In this document: piece by piece, positions 63,952-64,000 of the stretch
How the letters are laid out: every line of letters begins with the position of its first letter
Numbering within the stretch: the first letter of the stretch is position 1
The notes under the pieces: generated by a model
Database searches by the model: none
What the model saw: only the letters and a program-made list of their open reading frames with translations
What the model was told of the DNA's origin: nothing
Translations under genes and position numbers: made by a program
Assembly: GCF_013141915.1 (NCBI RefSeq)
Contig: NZ_SROX01000013.1
Span: 1 to 64,000, forward strand
DNA from: Cupriavidus necator
GTDB lineage: Bacteria > Pseudomonadota > Gammaproteobacteria > Burkholderiales > Burkholderiaceae
Reading direction: 5' to 3'
DNA length: 64,000 nt

Positions 63952-64000
63952 CGCGCGGCTCGCCGTCCGCAGTCAGTCGCAGGCGTAGCGCGAGCTGCCG

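Overview
The window looks like a core stretch of the primary chromosome of a high-GC beta-proteobacterium of the Burkholderiaceae, most likely Cupriavidus or a close relative. This rests on the very high GC with strong third-position bias, the gene families present (Bug/TTT binding protein, split phenylacetate genes under a PaaR-like palindrome, trpEGDC, hemA-prfA-prmC-grxD-ubiX) and the protein sequences. The species is an inference. I saw no rRNA, tRNA, CRISPR array, prophage or insertion sequence; about 60 genes are densely packed.

Region by region. 0.3-3.5 kb (minus strand): a polar amino-acid ABC transporter followed by a PaaF-type enoyl-CoA hydratase. 3.7-6.5 kb (plus): paaG-paaI-paaK of aerobic phenylacetyl-CoA catabolism, with an operator-like palindrome in the promoter. 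6.5-10.1 kb: MltA, a tiny membrane protein, ApaG, ribulose-phosphate epimerase and phosphoglycolate phosphatase. 10.0-14.5 kb: trpEGDC, preceded by a Trp-rich leader peptide and hairpins. 14.6-19.7 kb: CYTH protein, uracil-DNA glycosylase, acylphosphatase and an orphan two-gene NitT/TauT-type ABC transporter. 19.7-27.3 kb (minus): FUSC membrane protein, M61 peptidase, AcuI-like reductase, DsbC-like isomerase and a UbiH-family monooxygenase. 27.5 kb: a small exported protein made of TDGA repeats, with its ribosome-binding site inside a hairpin. 28-33 kb: YchF, a trio of membrane proteins (DUF2157, DUF4401, GDYXXLXY), an MTA/SAH nucleosidase-like protein and a GlsB/YmgE protein. 33.3-38.7 kb: hemA, prfA, an Ala-rich lipoprotein, prmC, grxD, ubiX and a small lipoprotein.

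38.8-42.9 kb is a probable lysine-catabolism locus: a piperideine-6-carboxylate (aminoadipate semialdehyde) dehydrogenase and a saccharopine/lysine-6-dehydrogenase-like gene face an Lrp/AsnC regulator and a DapB-like reductase that lacks the catalytic histidine. 43-48 kb: an exported protein of unknown function, a ClC channel, and a Bug binding protein plus acyl-CoA ligase divergent from a LysR regulator. 49.2-51.1 kb: an HxlR regulator overlapping a MATE exporter, with a perfect palindrome upstream. 51.2-57.0 kb (minus): a complete RND efflux operon. 57.2-64 kb: a large exported Gly/Tyr-rich protein, a membrane metallophosphoesterase, EttA, a zinc-ribbon-like protein ending in seven histidines, and a YgjP/SprT-like metallopeptidase.

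Four copies of a ~30-bp palindrome (ctcccctctcccgc and its complement) lie between genes, three of them between convergent genes; they look like a REP-type family. The points most worth a second look are the trp leader, the TDGA repeat protein and its masked ribosome-binding site, the DapB-like gene in the lysine locus, the natural poly-His protein and the REP family.
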